Positions 33,197 through 43,954 are shown, numbered from the stretch's first letter. The stretch: DNA of 64,000 nt from Pyricularia pennisetigena (GCF_004337985.1 NW_021940925.1:528759-592758); one strand, 5' to 3'. Made by a program: numbers and translations. The notes: generated from the letters alone by a model not told the origin.

Positions 33197-36100
33197 AATA
33201 CCCTTCGGCCTTACCAACGCCCCAGTAACCTTCCAAATTATAATTAACCACGTTTTTAAAAAATGCCTAGACATTTTCGTTGTTATTTACCTGGACAATA
33301 TCCTTATTTTTCCAAGACGTTGGAAAAATATAAATAATACGTTTACACAATTTTATAAAAGTTACAAAGCGCCAAACTTTTAATTAAACCAGAAAAATGT
33401 CGCTTTTACAGCAAATAAATTAATTTCCTAGAATATATTATCGCCCTTGGAAAAATTAGGATGGAAAAATCGAAAATCCAAACAATAAAGGAATGGCCCC
33501 AGTTATAGAACGTAAAAAACGTTCGAACATTTCTTGGATTTGTTAGTTTTTATAAAAGATTTATTAAAGAATACGGCGTAATCGCCACCCCATTAACTAA
33601 TATAACCAAAAAGAACTTAAAATTCCGATGGATAAAATAAATATAATAGGCCTTTGAATAATTACGAAACGCAATAACCAGGGGAATTAATTTTTAAAAC
33701 ACCAGATCCAGAAAAACCTTTCGAAATCGAAACCGACGTATCCGACTATATAGTCGGAGGACAGTTTAACCAACGGGACGAAAAAAAGATTGCATCTTTG
33801 CGCCTTTTTTTTACAAAAGTTATATAAATTAAAATTTAATTACCAGATTTACAATAAAGAATGTATCATTATTATCCGAATATTTGAAAAATGGAAACCA
33901 CAATTATCCGGATTTAAATACGAGGTATTAATTTATACGGATTATAAGAGTTTAACCCATTTTACCACTAATAAAATATTAAATAAGCGATAAATTAAAT
34001 GGTTAAAATTCCTATTAAAATTCCATTTTAGAATTATTTTCCGAAAAGGAATAAAAAACAGCAGGGCCGACGCTTTTAATCGAAAATTAAATTACAAAAA
34101 TATAATATTAAAAGGAATACGGGTTATTTTTATAATAGAAGGAAATGGAAACCTTTTATTAACGCACCGAAACCTAATAATAACAAATACGGTAATTACG
34201 CCAAAAGAAATACGGAAGATCCACGGAAACAAGACATACGGACACCAGGGAATTTCCAAAATATGGACACAGTTAAAATAACATTACGATTTTAAAGAAA
34301 TACGATAAAAAACACGAGAAATTATTAAAAATTGCGAATTTTGTACCAAAAGCAAATCCGCAAAATATAAATTATACGGATTAATATAACCGCTACCAGC
34401 CCCCAGCAGGGTATGGCAAACCATTACAATGGACTTTATAATTAAATTACCACTTTCGGAAGAACTATTTACGAGAATTAAATACGATAATATATTGGTT
34501 ATTATAAATAAGTTTATTAAATACGCCTATTTCCTACCGTATAAAAAAAGCAGCAACGCCGAAGAAATCGCCTATACGCTTTTACGAATAATTGTCAATA
34601 ACCACGGATTACCAGAAAATATTGTTACAAATAAAAACAAACTCTTTATATTAAAATTTTGGAAATTTTTAATCAAATAGCTAGGAACCAATTATAAATT
34701 GTTAACAGTATTTTACTTATAAATAAACGGATAAATAAAACGAGCCAACCCAATATTCGAATAATATTTCAAATGTTACGTACACCACAAATAAGATGTT
34801 TGGGTATAATTATTACCCATAATATAAATTGTTTATAATAATTTAAAGAACGAAAATACCAAAATAACCTCAATTTATACCAATTATAAAATTAACTCCA
34901 CAATATACGTAAAACCAAAAATTACAACCACGGTACCACGGGCCGATAAATAAATAAACGAGCTACGAAAACTATATTTAAAACTCCAACAGGAATTAAA
35001 ATTTATATGAAAAAGAATAATAAAATACGCCAATTAATATCGGATAAAGGGACCATTTTTGAAAAAAGGAAATAACGTTTATTTTATTGGACGCAAAATT
35101 AAAAATATAACGATCAAATAGCAAATTTAATTTTAAAAAGTTTGGACCTTTTAAAATCGATAAAAAAATTAGCGAGACTAATTACAAATTATTATTACAA
35201 AATATTATAAGAATTTACCTTATACTCCACGTATTATTATGGGAATAAATATTATACGGCATTAATATATAAAAAACGATCGAAATCGACGCAAAATAAA
35301 CCTACGACGTCGAACGAATATTGGATTATAGAAGGAACCACGGAAAAACCGAATATTTTATTAAATGGGAAAATTATAAATACGAAAAGAACATTTGGAA
35401 ACCCCTTAACCATTTTTAGAATTACCAGGAACCATTTCGTTAATATTACCAGGAATTGGATTTGCGAACAAATTAGTTAAAAAAAAGGACGACCTAAGAA
35501 AATACTACCTACCATTTCCAAAAAATAAGGACCGATTAAAATTCGAAATTATACCACCGGACAAACTTGCAAAGAAAAACAATTAATATATATTACGAAT
35601 TAAAATAAACGAACAAAAATTTACCGATCGAGTATTGCGCCAGAATATTTATTTCATTTAATAAAAAAATTTAAAAAACCTATCGGGAAGGACGAATCCC
35701 AGATAAAATTGGAATCCGGAAAAAGCGATTCCAGGGATATTTTAGGAAGGATTTCGGCCGATCGTCGTCGCTTTTCCTATTTTATTTCCTTACGTTCGAT
35801 TCGATCCAATTCCTTCAAATTATTAATCCCGCGAAATATAACTCGTATTATCTTTTCGAACCACATTCGTTTTTATTTCCGAAGGCGTTTAATTTTTATA
35901 TCGATTTGGCGACGCGCCTTTTTAACTGCCTCCATTTCGAATTTTATCCGAACGTGTTGGAAATTAATATTCCGGATTTTTACGGAAGAAAACCCCAGGA
36001 CGTTATAATTAAAACGATTAAAACGCAAATATTCCATATAACGAAAAAAGTTTTGGGGGAAGACCGAACATTTGGCCACCCCACGAAATTTACACGAAAA

Positions 36101-36758
36101 ATAAAAAAACATTTCCATTATTAACGCCAGAAAAGAAAAAAAAAGGGCGGAACGGCGTTCTGTCGACGAACGACCAGATTTTAATTTGGTTACGCGATTA
36201 AATATGGCGTAGGAAAATTAACCAGGAAAGAAGGAAAATTAAAATAAGGATTAGGGGAGTACGGATTATTTAAAGGCCAAAGGGATTTGGCCAAGGAAAT
36301 TTAATATTACGACCAGATAATTGGGCCAATACCAATAAGGCCAGGCGGGGTTACACCCCTCCTAACGACACCCGACCAAAGGAAATACCGACCGAAAAAA
36401 AACTGGATTATATAAGGATAGAATTATATAATACCACGTAATTGCCAAAGGAAGTAATTTTAATAATTCTTGGAAATTATAATAAATTAAAGGAAGTAAT
36501 TTTACTAATTTAGCGAAATTAGGGAAATTACGTTCCGAATATAATTTATATAAAGCTCGTTTATTACCATATAAATAAATTCGATGTTAGGATTGTTTAG
36601 CAGCAATTAAATTTTAGTTAATTTTAATATTTATTTGAAAACGATTATAATTTCACCCCAGTTATTAAAAACCCCCATTGCCCAATTTAAACACTCAGTT
36701 GCTTTCACCCATTGTATTTTACCATAAGAACAGGTTACCCGAGATTTTAATCGTAATA
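33197..36758 (+). mobile_element. Chromovirus A copy 2, 3' part (RT, RNase H, integrase, chromodomain, LTR)
   Basis: Reverse transcriptase resumes with PFGLTNAPVTFQ (33,205 on) and VVIYLDNILIF, in which the active-site YLDD is changed to YLDN by a G-to-A type mutation. RNase H is at about 33,720-34,080 (EIETDVSDYIVGGQF, YTDYKSLTHFTT). Integrase is at about 34,300-34,800 (MDFIIKLPLSEELF, KYDNILVIINKFIKYAYF, NIVTNKNKLF, with a catalytic Asp changed to Asn). The chromodomain is at about 35,305-35,405 (YDVERILDYRRNHGKTEYF). An antisense frame (35,700-36,120) matches that of copy 1. The 3' LTR is 36,305-36,758. No target duplication matches the 5' end (AAACC versus ATTTG). Confidence 0.85.
36305..36758 (+). 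repeat. 3' LTR of chromovirus A copy 2
   Basis: 454 bp, TATTACGACC to ATCGTAATA, the same family as 17,951-18,407. Only 215 bp of unassigned AT-rich sequence separates it from the intact pogo element. Confidence 0.88.
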
Positions 36759-36975
36759 ATTTGCAAGTAAATTATAGTTTGTTTCAAGGTTTCTTAACGT
36801 CCTGCAACCTAACATATATCCATTTTTGCACTGAAATGGGATGAGTTTTGGACTGAAGCAAGTTAGTTTATATTTGAATTTGTTGGCTATGGTTAAATGT
36901 AGTTTTCCATTATCCTTATATTTGCTTTTAATTTTGTAAACTAATCTGGATCTAATGGGCCCATTAAACTACCTA

Positions 36976-37017
36976 ACGTTGGGCTCCACATCTCCGACCC
37001 CCCTAAAGTCCGGCCCC
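36976..37017 (+). repeat. Left terminal inverted repeat of the pogo element
   Basis: 42 bp, identical to the reverse complement of 38,792-38,833. Confidence 0.95.
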
Positions 37018-37126
37018 TAAAAATATCTACTCAGCCACGTCAACCCTTTGTTTTATTTTATAAATATCTAGACGAATTTTTCACTTTAGAACTTGCATTT
37101 TGAAGATTCTTGCTCCAAACTTTCCA

Positions 37127-38734
37127 ATGAAACAGTACACTGAAAATCAGCTTCTTGCTGCCATTTCTGACATAAGAAATGGCAAATCAGTTCACAAAAC
37201 CTCGCAAAAATGGGGTATTCCTCGGAGTACCCTTCACGATCGTTTAAAGGGGGCCCAGTCAATTCAACAAGCGAAAAGATTTTGTCAAAGGCTTTCACAG
37301 GAGCAGGAGACCTATTTGGCAGATTGGGTACTTGCGCAGGCCGCGTTAGGCCTTCCGCCAACGCATCAAGAACTACGCTATTTTGCGGAACGAATTCTTC
37401 AGGCCGCCGGAGAAAGAAAAAGCCTTGGGAAACATTGGGTTAGCCGTTTTATAGCCCGATATCCAATTTTGAAAACCCAAAGGCCCCGGCGAATAGAAAA
37501 TGCCCGGGTTAATGGGGCTACAACCGAGGTAATTAAATCTTGGTGGTCCTATTTGAAAAATCCCGTTATCGATACTATAAAACCGGCCAACCGTTGGAAT
37601 ATGGACGAAACAGGTATAATGGAAGGCAAAGGATCTAATGGCCTGGTGTTAGGGCGTAATAAAATCCGGCCATTACAGCGAAAAGAGCCTGGAACGCGGG
37701 GTTGGACGAGCATAATCGAATGTGTATCAGCTACGGGGGCTGTTATACCTCCCCTCGTTATATTTAAGGGGAAAAACGTACAGCAACAATGGTTTCCAGC
37801 TGATTTAAGTCCTTTCGATACCTGGCAATTTCATGCAACAGAAAACGGGTGGACAAATAATGAAACAGGTATCGAATGGTTAAAAAAGGTGTTTATTCCA
37901 AATACCCAACCTTTAACTCCTGAAAAGCGTTTATTAGTTCTCGACGGCCACGGATCACACGTCAGCGACGAGTTTATGCTTGTTTGCCTCCAAAATAATA
38001 TTCAGCTTTTATATTTACCTCCTCATTCGTCGCACGTTCTTCAACCGTTGGATTTATCGGTTTTTGGGCCGTTAAAGGAAGCTTATCGACGTCACCTGGG
38101 ATTTGTAAACCAGTTTTGCTGTTCAACGGTTGTTGGGAAACGAAACTTTCTACTTTGCTATCGAAAAGCCAGATCAAAAGCATTTATAGCAAAAACCATT
38201 CAATCTGGTTGGCGTACGACGGGGTTATGGCCGGTGAACTTGGCAAAACCACTTTTAAACCCGTTTTTATTAGAAAATAGCAACGCCAACGTCGAAAAAG
38301 GTAGAAATAACGGCTTCCAAAGGGATAAAACACCGGAAAGCCCAAACCAAAAAATTAACGACCAATCTTTACTTATTTGGAAAACCCCTAAAACGACCCG
38401 AGATATTCGACTTCAACTACAGGAAATTTCCCGGTCCGAAAAAAGTAACGCCACTTCACGGCTTTTGTTTGCAAAAGTCCAAAAAAGCTTCGAAACCAAG
38501 GATATCTTATTGGCTGAAGCTCAGCAAAAAATCAGTTTGTTAAAAGCAAAATTGGAGGCGGTACGGCCGGTCAAAAGGAAAAGGGTAATTCCGGATCCCA
38601 ACGAGCTTTTGGTCAGCAAAAAAAACGTTTATGAAGCACAGGAAAATAATAGGGACTGTTTAGAGGATTTGAACGATGGAGAAGAGGTTAGCGAACCGGG
38701 AGAGCCTGACAATGATTGTATTATTGTGCGTTGA
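37127..38734 (+). CDS. Fot1/pogo-family DDE transposase, apparently functional
   Basis: A cut-and-paste transposase acting in the nucleus on the element's terminal repeats and TA targets. It has 535 residues. The start is the ATG at 37,127 (MKQYTENQLLAAI), matched by the start of the homologous remnant at 60,066. Residues 1-45 form a Psq-type helix-turn-helix (SQKWGIPRSTLHDRL). Residues 55-125 form a CENP-B/Tc5-like DNA-binding domain (PPTHQELRYFAE, SLGKHWVSRFIARYP). The DDE domain has D160 (NMDETG), D273 (LVLDGHGSH) and D309 (LQPLDLSVFG), with 35 residues between the last two, as in the DD35D Fot1 type. The C-terminal tail (about 430-500) is a coiled coil. All catalytic residues are present and there is no stop or frameshift. 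The stop is followed by the right terminal repeat after 57 bases. Confidence 0.95.
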   Translation: MKQYTENQLLAAISDIRNGKSVHKTSQKWGIPRSTLHDRLKGAQSIQQAKRFCQRLSQEQETYLADWVLAQAALGLPPTHQELRYFAERILQAAGERKSLGKHWVSRFIARYPILKTQRPRRIENARVNGATTEVIKSWWSYLKNPVIDTIKPANRWNMDETGIMEGKGSNGLVLGRNKIRPLQRKEPGTRGWTSIIECVSATGAVIPPLVIFKGKNVQQQWFPADLSPFDTWQFHATENGWTNNETGIEWLKKVFIPNTQPLTPEKRLLVLDGHGSHVSDEFMLVCLQNNIQLLYLPPHSSHVLQPLDLSVFGPLKEAYRRHLGFVNQFCCSTVVGKRNFLLCYRKARSKAFIAKTIQSGWRTTGLWPVNLAKPLLNPFLLENSNANVEKGRNNGFQRDKTPESPNQKINDQSLLIWKTPKTTRDIRLQLQEISRSEKSNATSRLLFAKVQKSFETKDILLAEAQQKISLLKAKLEAVRPVKRKRVIPDPNELLVSKKNVYEAQENNRDCLEDLNDGEEVSEPGEPDNDCIIVR

Positions 38735-38791
38735 TAGGTTTACATTTAAATCGGTTTATAAAAGGGGTATTTCGTCGTTACATTTTTCAAG

Positions 38792-38833
38792 GGGGCCGGA
38801 CTTTAGGGGGGTCGGAGATGTGGAGCCCAACGT
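38792..38833 (-). repeat. Right terminal inverted repeat of the pogo element
   Basis: 42 bp, ending AGCCCAACGT, perfect complement of the left repeat, followed by the TA duplication. Confidence 0.95.
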
Positions 38834-38927
38834 TACAACACTAAATTAATAACCTACAAAGTGTTATCTGCGCCGAATCTGGACCATTGCATCCCTGACA
38901 TCTAGCACGTGATTCGCCCCGCTTTTG

Positions 38928-39165
38928 TTCAGGCTGTTCAGTTGCTATTCAGGCTGCTCAGGCGTTGTTCAGTGTGTTCAGTCGCTGTTCAGTTGCTATT
39001 CAGGCTGCTCAGGCGTTGTTCAGTGTGTTCAGTCGCTGTTCAGTTGCTATTCAGGCTGCTCAGTCGCTGTTCAGTTGCTATTCAGGCTGCTCAGGCTACG
39101 TCCACCCACACTCAGTTGTGGTTTAGTCAACATTCCTTTTTCGGTAATCTAGCAGCTCCTGCGAT
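38928..39165 (+). repeat. 51-bp-period minisatellite built from TTCAG units, plus shared tail
   Basis: About 2.5 to 3 copies of a 51-bp unit (TTCAGGCTGCTCAGGCGTTG, then TTCAGTGTGTTCAGTCGCTG, then TTCAGTTGCTA), followed by a non-repeated tail (CACTCAGTTGTGGTTTAG to GCAGCTCCTGCGATTGAG). The tail and degenerate units recur at 16,905-17,065. Translations of this array are repetitive and not considered coding. Confidence 0.8.
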
Positions 39166-39168
39166 TGA

Positions 39169-39399
39169 GTGAAGATTCTCGTTGATAACGGTGCGAACGT
39201 CAATGCCCAAGGTGGCCGGTACGGCAGCGCTCTCCAAGCAGCTTCATCTGAAGGACACACAGAAATTGTGCAAACTCTCGTCGATAACGGTGTGGACGTC
39301 AATGCCCAAGGCAGCGAATACGGCAATGCTCTCGCAGCGGCTGCATTTCGAGGCCACACAGGTCTGGCGGTGCTAGCATTTGATATCAAACACATGTAG
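39169..39399 (+). pseudogene. Ankyrin-repeat fragment, probably from an NLR-type protein
   Basis: Two near-identical ankyrin repeats are readable: VKILVDNGANVNAQGGRYGS, ALQAASSEGHTEIVQ, then TLVDNGVDVNAQGSEYGNAL and AAAFRGHTG. The frame then departs from the ankyrin consensus and stops at 39,397-39,399. The high identity between repeats is typical of ankyrin domains of fungal STAND/NLR proteins (NACHT-ANK), where repeats are homogenised. No NACHT domain is seen nearby: the upstream sequence is the minisatellite tail, with a stop-containing junction at about 39,165. It is a truncated fragment, not a gene. Confidence 0.8.
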
Positions 39400-40175
39400 T
39401 GTACGCAGGGCCTACACAAGTGTTTATCGCATTGGGCGGTTATGTAGTCCTCACCTAAGGTGAGGGTGAGCAAATGATGAACGCCTTTAACGATTATATC
39501 TCAGGACACATTGTAGCCGTTGCCATTGATGCAGCAGATCGCAGCCGCTTACTCTCAACAGCTAAGCTGTAGCCATTATGTCAATTATGCAATTTTTGTC
39601 AGTCACTCGTTATATACCTCGAAGTACGCTCGGGAAACGATCAGTATGCGCAGCGACGGCTTGGGCGGTATGAGCAAGCTTTTTGTCATTTGCATTCGAC
39701 TGATAATAGGCTCGGCTATCATTGCTGGAAGTCTGGATGACATGAGACAATTTCTCCAACTCAAAACCGAAGCTTTTTCACAGGCTTTTCTGCCCATGGT
39801 GCCCTGATTTGGAATTTGGAGAAAGACTCGATGCCCAACGGAGCTTCTTTTGAACGTTTCAACTCTCGTTCGCCTGTTTGGCAACCCTGTCACAGTTTAT
39901 CAACATCCATTTCGGCATTTGGCAGGGCAAACTTAAGTTGGCTATGATCGAGCCAATTGCATCATCTGGATGACCGAAAGCTTCTCTGATCTGTGTTTTT
40001 AAGTTCAGAACGCACCGTACAGTGTCGCCTGTTTCCTCCAGACACGTTTATGAAAGCATAGTGCCTCCCTTTGCATGTCATACTAATATCTCCACACGGA
40101 AAAGAAATTGCTCGAAGCTGTCGGCGCTAGCAAGTCCTTCTCCTTAGTTGCAATGTTTCAAAGCAAGACGCAGTG
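39400..40175. other. Intergenic, no supported gene
   Basis: Mixed composition. Short overlapping frames on both strands near 39,520-39,890 have no recognisable features. The last 150 bases are the likely promoter of the RBR ligase gene; no clear TATA box is seen. Confidence 0.35.
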
Positions 40176-41326
40176 ATGGATTCTGCTTCGATCTCGCTGG
40201 CCGTCCAACTGCTGCTGGAAGATTTGGAAGCCCTAAAGTCCGGGATAAAGGGCAAGGGCCGGGAAGGCGACGACCTCCCTGATATCGACACCGCCACGGA
40301 GCTTTTCCGGGAGGAACTCGCGACGCAGGCCGTTTTTGCTTCCGATCGAGCCATGTGCGAGAGTATTGCCGACGCCGTGACCAAAGATGCTGACACGATC
40401 AGACAACTCGATCCAGAGCAGGCACATCGGGATGTTCAGCTCGACGACGAGCTCGTCGACAAACTGAAGGTCCTCTACGTCACCGGCAGAGAAGAGCCAG
40501 AAAAACATTACCAAGACCAGGACTCTGAGCTCCCCGAGGCGAAGTCTTCCTCGTGGGGCGCCAGCCGCGCTGTCAAGCGTCGCCCAAAGAGGAATTGCAC
40601 CGGCTGCGGTGAAGATTTCGACTTTATCAATGTGGCGCGCTGTCCCTGTTCTCACGAATATTGCCGAGAGTGCCTGGGCTCGCTTTTCGAAGCTTCGATT
40701 GTTGACGAATCGCTGTACCCGCCGCGGTGTTGCCAGCAGCGCATCCCCCTGGATCAAAATCGCATTTTTTTGACCCCGGACCTGGTGGGCCGCTTTAAGG
40801 CTAAAGAGATGGAGCTGGAAACCTCCAACAAAGTGTACTGCCACGCCCCGGAATGCTCTACGTTCTTGCCGCCAAGATTTGTAAACGAAGTTAAAAATAC
40901 GGCTGTTTGTGTCAAATGCAAAAAGAGAACCTGTACGATATGCAAGGGGGCGGCGCACGCCGGGGATTGCCCCCAAGATCACGGCATCCAGCAGGTGCTG
41001 GAATTGGCGGCCCAGGAGGGCTGGCAGCGGTGCTACAACTGCTTCAGGGTTGTTGAACTTGGGACTGGCTGTTATCACATGAGTGAGCCCACGACCACTT
41101 TTTCTTGGCACGACTGTTGGCTAACCAGAGGCATCGCCCTGTTGTTACAGCATGTCGCTGTGGAGCACAATTTTGCTATCTCTGCGGCGAGCGATGGAAT
41201 GCTTGCGATTCAGTAACCCTGGCCCTTCCATTCCTGGCTGCTCGAACCTCTACTGGTTCGGTTTCTAGTATATCACCCCCACACCCCTTGCCCGCCACCT
41301 CGCTCACCTGTCCCAAAATCAAATAA
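40176..41326 (+). CDS. RBR-type (RING1-IBR-RING2) E3 ubiquitin ligase, one intron
   Basis: Transfers ubiquitin from an E2 through a thioester on a RING2 cysteine. The ATG at 40,176 gives MDSASISLAVQLLLEDLEAL. The N-terminal 135 residues are acidic and helical, a layout seen in many fungal RBR proteins. RING1 is at residues 141-186 (CTGC, CPCSHEYCREC, CC). IBR is at 222-265 (CHAPEC, CVKCKKRTCTIC, C). RING2 is at 286-314 (CYNCFRVVELGTGCYHM, TCRCGAQFCYLCG), with C304 as the predicted catalytic cysteine. The unspliced frame loses RING2 after HM. A 68-bp intron at 41,083-41,150 (GTGAGC donor, GGCTAAC branch site at 41,119-41,125, TTACAG acceptor) restores TCRCG. Exons 40,176-41,082 and 41,151-41,326 give 360 residues. 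The substrate is unknown. A 292-codon antisense frame here is a shadow. Confidence 0.93.
41083..41150 (+). other. Intron in the RBR ligase gene
   Basis: 68 bp, GTGAGC to TACAG, with a CTAAC branch site about 25-30 bases before the acceptor. It is phase 1 and inserted within the RING2 coding sequence between HM and the catalytic cysteine. Splicing keeps frame and restores all RING2 cysteines. Confidence 0.93.
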
Positions 41327-41875
41327 CAAGCCCTTGAATCCTCTCAAATCAGCCTCAACAGCAGGCATTATGTCACGTGCGAACAGAAGATACTGCAGCC
41401 TCTGGCGGTTTGACTACATTTACATGAAGGTAAGGAAATTGAACCTCATCGAGCATAGAGGGGTAAATTGGGACGGCAAAGGAAGGCCTATATAACCCTG
41501 CATTTAGCGGCTTCCCGGCAATGTTCCGATAAGATTTCCTATCATGGATAAATGCAAGGTTTACTGAGACAGACGTTCAAACCAAGGCTGCCAAGGTATT
41601 CGCCAAAACCCGCCTAGTACTAACGCTATGGGAGCCTTACCAACCCAGCAGGTCTATTTAGGTCTTTTCAATGTCTTCCACACCCTTACCAACGTCAGCA
41701 AAAACCATTAAATACTGCACGACTGTATACATGAGAAGCTTACCCGTTGTAACAAAGCACATATTAATACAACCGCACACAACACTGGAAACCATCGATG
41801 GAACCTCACATACCGTTGTCCCTTTTGCCACAAGTAGTGGCCCGTGCTAGTTGAGTTTGGGTGCGTCAAAACAGG
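41327..41875. other. Intergenic, no gene seen
   Basis: No coding frame with support. It contains the presumed 3' untranslated region of the ligase gene. Confidence 0.35.
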
Positions 41876-42205
41876 TGTTATAACCGGTACCAGGGAGACC
41901 AGATAGAGTCGTCCTACACGCGCCCAGGAGAGATATCCCCGACAGAACCCAAAATTATGTAGGGAAGGAATCAAAACCTTGTATGACGCCAAGGACAGTG
42001 ATCATTTGGATGAGCAGATCATAATCACCACACTGAGGAAATAGGCTATAAGCAACGCTCATTACCATGTAGATAGATTTCTTTCCAGAATCGCTTAGCA
42101 GCAATCAACCTTTGGTTAAAAGTAATGCTTGAGTTGCCAGTCAGACGTTCAGTTCAGCCCATTGTACCCTTAGCAACAGATCACCCCGATACATCAATCG
42201 TAACA
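41876..42205 (+). repeat. Diverged solo LTR related to chromovirus A
   Basis: Starts TGTTATAACCGGTACCAGGG and ends ATCAATCGTAACA. The 3' part aligns with the family A LTR (CATTACCATGTAGATAGATT, GCTTAGCAGCAATCAA, ACCCCGATACATCAATCG). It is 330 bp against 457 bp, so it is internally shortened or a subfamily. It shows little RIP. Confidence 0.65.
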
Positions 42206-42515
42206 CTCGTGCCTGGGAAACTTTAAGCGTCGGGCTAGGTGGATGAGGAAGCGTATGACCGATCCCTAAACACGACGGCCTCTGGCCTGGGACATTTGCC
42301 TTTGGCCTGGGACACTTTGGCCTGGCAACAATCAGAAATAGCTACTTCTGGCACTGCTGTGTTCGTAACAACGCCTGCGTCTGATTGCACCAAAACTGGA
42401 TTGCTCTAACGTGCAGAGGCTCATTTAGGCCGCTACTTTGGAGGATAAAAACTATTAAAACCCCCATCAATTCGGCAACTGCAAAAGTTTTTGACGTGAA
42501 TACAGCTTAAAAATT
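42206..42515. other. Spacer with a short imperfect tandem repeat
   Basis: Near 42,285-42,325 the unit TTGGCCTGGGACA recurs two to three times. Bases 42,440-42,470 hold an AT-rich GGATAAAAACTATTAAAA stretch that could act as a core promoter for the frame at 42,516. Confidence 0.4.
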
Positions 42516-42824
42516 ATGAACTCAAGACCATCGTCTAGTCTTTACACTTCGACAGTTTGCTCAAGCAATTCCTCCAGCCCTACCATCTATTCTGCAACCC
42601 ATTTCGAGCTAGACGACTTGTTGAAAAACATTTTGCTTCTGTTTAACGAATGTGACGAACTGCAGTACAAGGTTAATCTGCTCCGGAACTCCTGGAACCG
42701 GACGATTGGAATCTTGACACAAACGAGAAAGATTTGTATGCAGATTTTCCATCTGCTCGACTTGGCTATTAGGCAAATGAACCTAGAGAGAAACAAATAC
42801 CTAGCAAATTGCACTGCATTTTAA
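42516..42824 (+). CDS. Hypothetical protein, 102 residues
   Basis: Not recognised. The frame starts at ATG 42,516 about 50 bases after a TATA-like stretch. The first 30 residues are Ser/Thr-rich. Residues 31-100 are predicted helical with regular Leu spacing (LDDLLKNILLLFNECDELQY, then KVNLLRN, then IFHLLDLAIRQMNLERNKYL), suggesting a coiled coil or helical bundle. Composition is normal and there are no stops. An antisense frame of 75 codons overlaps. It could be a real small gene or chance. Confidence 0.35.
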   Translation: MNSRPSSSLYTSTVCSSNSSSPTIYSATHFELDDLLKNILLLFNECDELQYKVNLLRNSWNRTIGILTQTRKICMQIFHLLDLAIRQMNLERNKYLANCTAF

Positions 42825-43929
42825 CAATTATTGTTTTGTCTAAGCTCCAGATTGTAAGTGATTGTTGCCGTTTGGGAGCATATATTATCTGCATCCAAGT
42901 GCCTGGGCTAGAAGTAGCTCTCTCCAAGTTGTCAGGCTGGAATTATCGACTTGATCGACATGTTATACATCCCGATTACTTTGGAACAAGAAACGCTTTA
43001 CAAAATGAGATGCGGACGCTCACAAGGCAAATTTCTGCCTCGCCCACCACTTTTCCTGCCGATGGGTTCAGGTTGCATGGCCCCCTTGCCTGTCCGGATT
43101 TGTTTCTGCCTGGCTTGTGAATGTAGTCTTTCCTGCGTTAGCAAAGGTTGAACCAGTTTGCATTAAAAGAAGATAACCGTACTTATCCGGCAAATTGTTT
43201 TCTGTTGGAAAGATCGTCAGCGCCAATGTAAGTGCATGATTTAGAAGGCAGGGGTGTTTACAAGCAGATCTGTTGGTTATGTGGGCGTGCCGCTTTTTAC
43301 AATAACAAATATCCTTCTAGCAAGTGAGTGGCGATTGGTGGATGATCTTTGGCTTTTTCGGACCCTAATGCCACGATTGAGATGGGCTTCGACAGCTAGC
43401 GGAATATTACATCAATTAGCGGCCTCTTTGGCTTGGGTTAACTCTTGCGATAAGTTATACCAGAGAAGCGTCACTGTAATCAAGGTTACGTTCCCGTTCT
43501 GACCCGCAACAGATTCGCAGGCTTGCCTTGTTTACACACAGAGCTCGCCCTGAACATTAAACTTTCCGATTTATCGGAGCCGCCAGAAATCGTTTGCAAG
43601 CCCCAGAATTCCGGAGACAACTCATGTTAAACATATTATCTAGCAGTGGAGACAGAAGACTAAAAATTGTTACTAACGGTAGACGCATGACATCGGCCCA
43701 CTACATTCCTTCCGCCTCCACCTTTCGCATTCCCTCGACCACTAACCCGTGCTAGCACTTAGAGAATTTGCAACGAGTACCCTCGCTAGTACTGAGTGAC
43801 ACCTTGAAGGGCACATGGAATCACCCTTATGACCTAACCCTTACTCTATATCAAAGCTAAACCTTATCTTTGTCGATACACGGCCAGTTTCCTTCTCTCA
43901 TACTGCATCAAATTCCGACGTACTTGCAA
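42825..43929. other. Intergenic, no supported gene
   Basis: Several short frames (for example 42,951-43,151 and 43,254-43,502) without recognisable features or consistent start context. Confidence 0.35.
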
Positions 43930-43954
43930 CTTCGCGATCGACGCGACGCGCAAA

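Larger units (their letters stand above)
36976..38833 (+). mobile_element. Intact Fot1/pogo-type DNA transposon
   Basis: A 1,858-bp element with perfect 42-bp terminal inverted repeats at 36,976-37,017 and 38,792-38,833, starting ACGTTGGGCTCCACATCTCC. It is flanked by the TA target duplication expected for the Tc1/mariner-pogo superfamily (36,974-36,975 and 38,834-38,835). It carries one uninterrupted transposase gene. In contrast to everything to its left, it shows no RIP-type stops and has normal codon use, which points to a very recent arrival. Confidence 0.95.

Noticed and set aside
37100..37126. Nine extra codons before the transposase ATG
   Set aside because: They begin with a non-ATG codon. 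The related fragments at 60,066 and 51,657 start at the equivalent of 37,127.
40233..41111. 292-codon open frame on the minus strand
   Set aside because: It is antisense to the RBR ligase gene, whose plus-strand product has all domain residues and a fitting intron.
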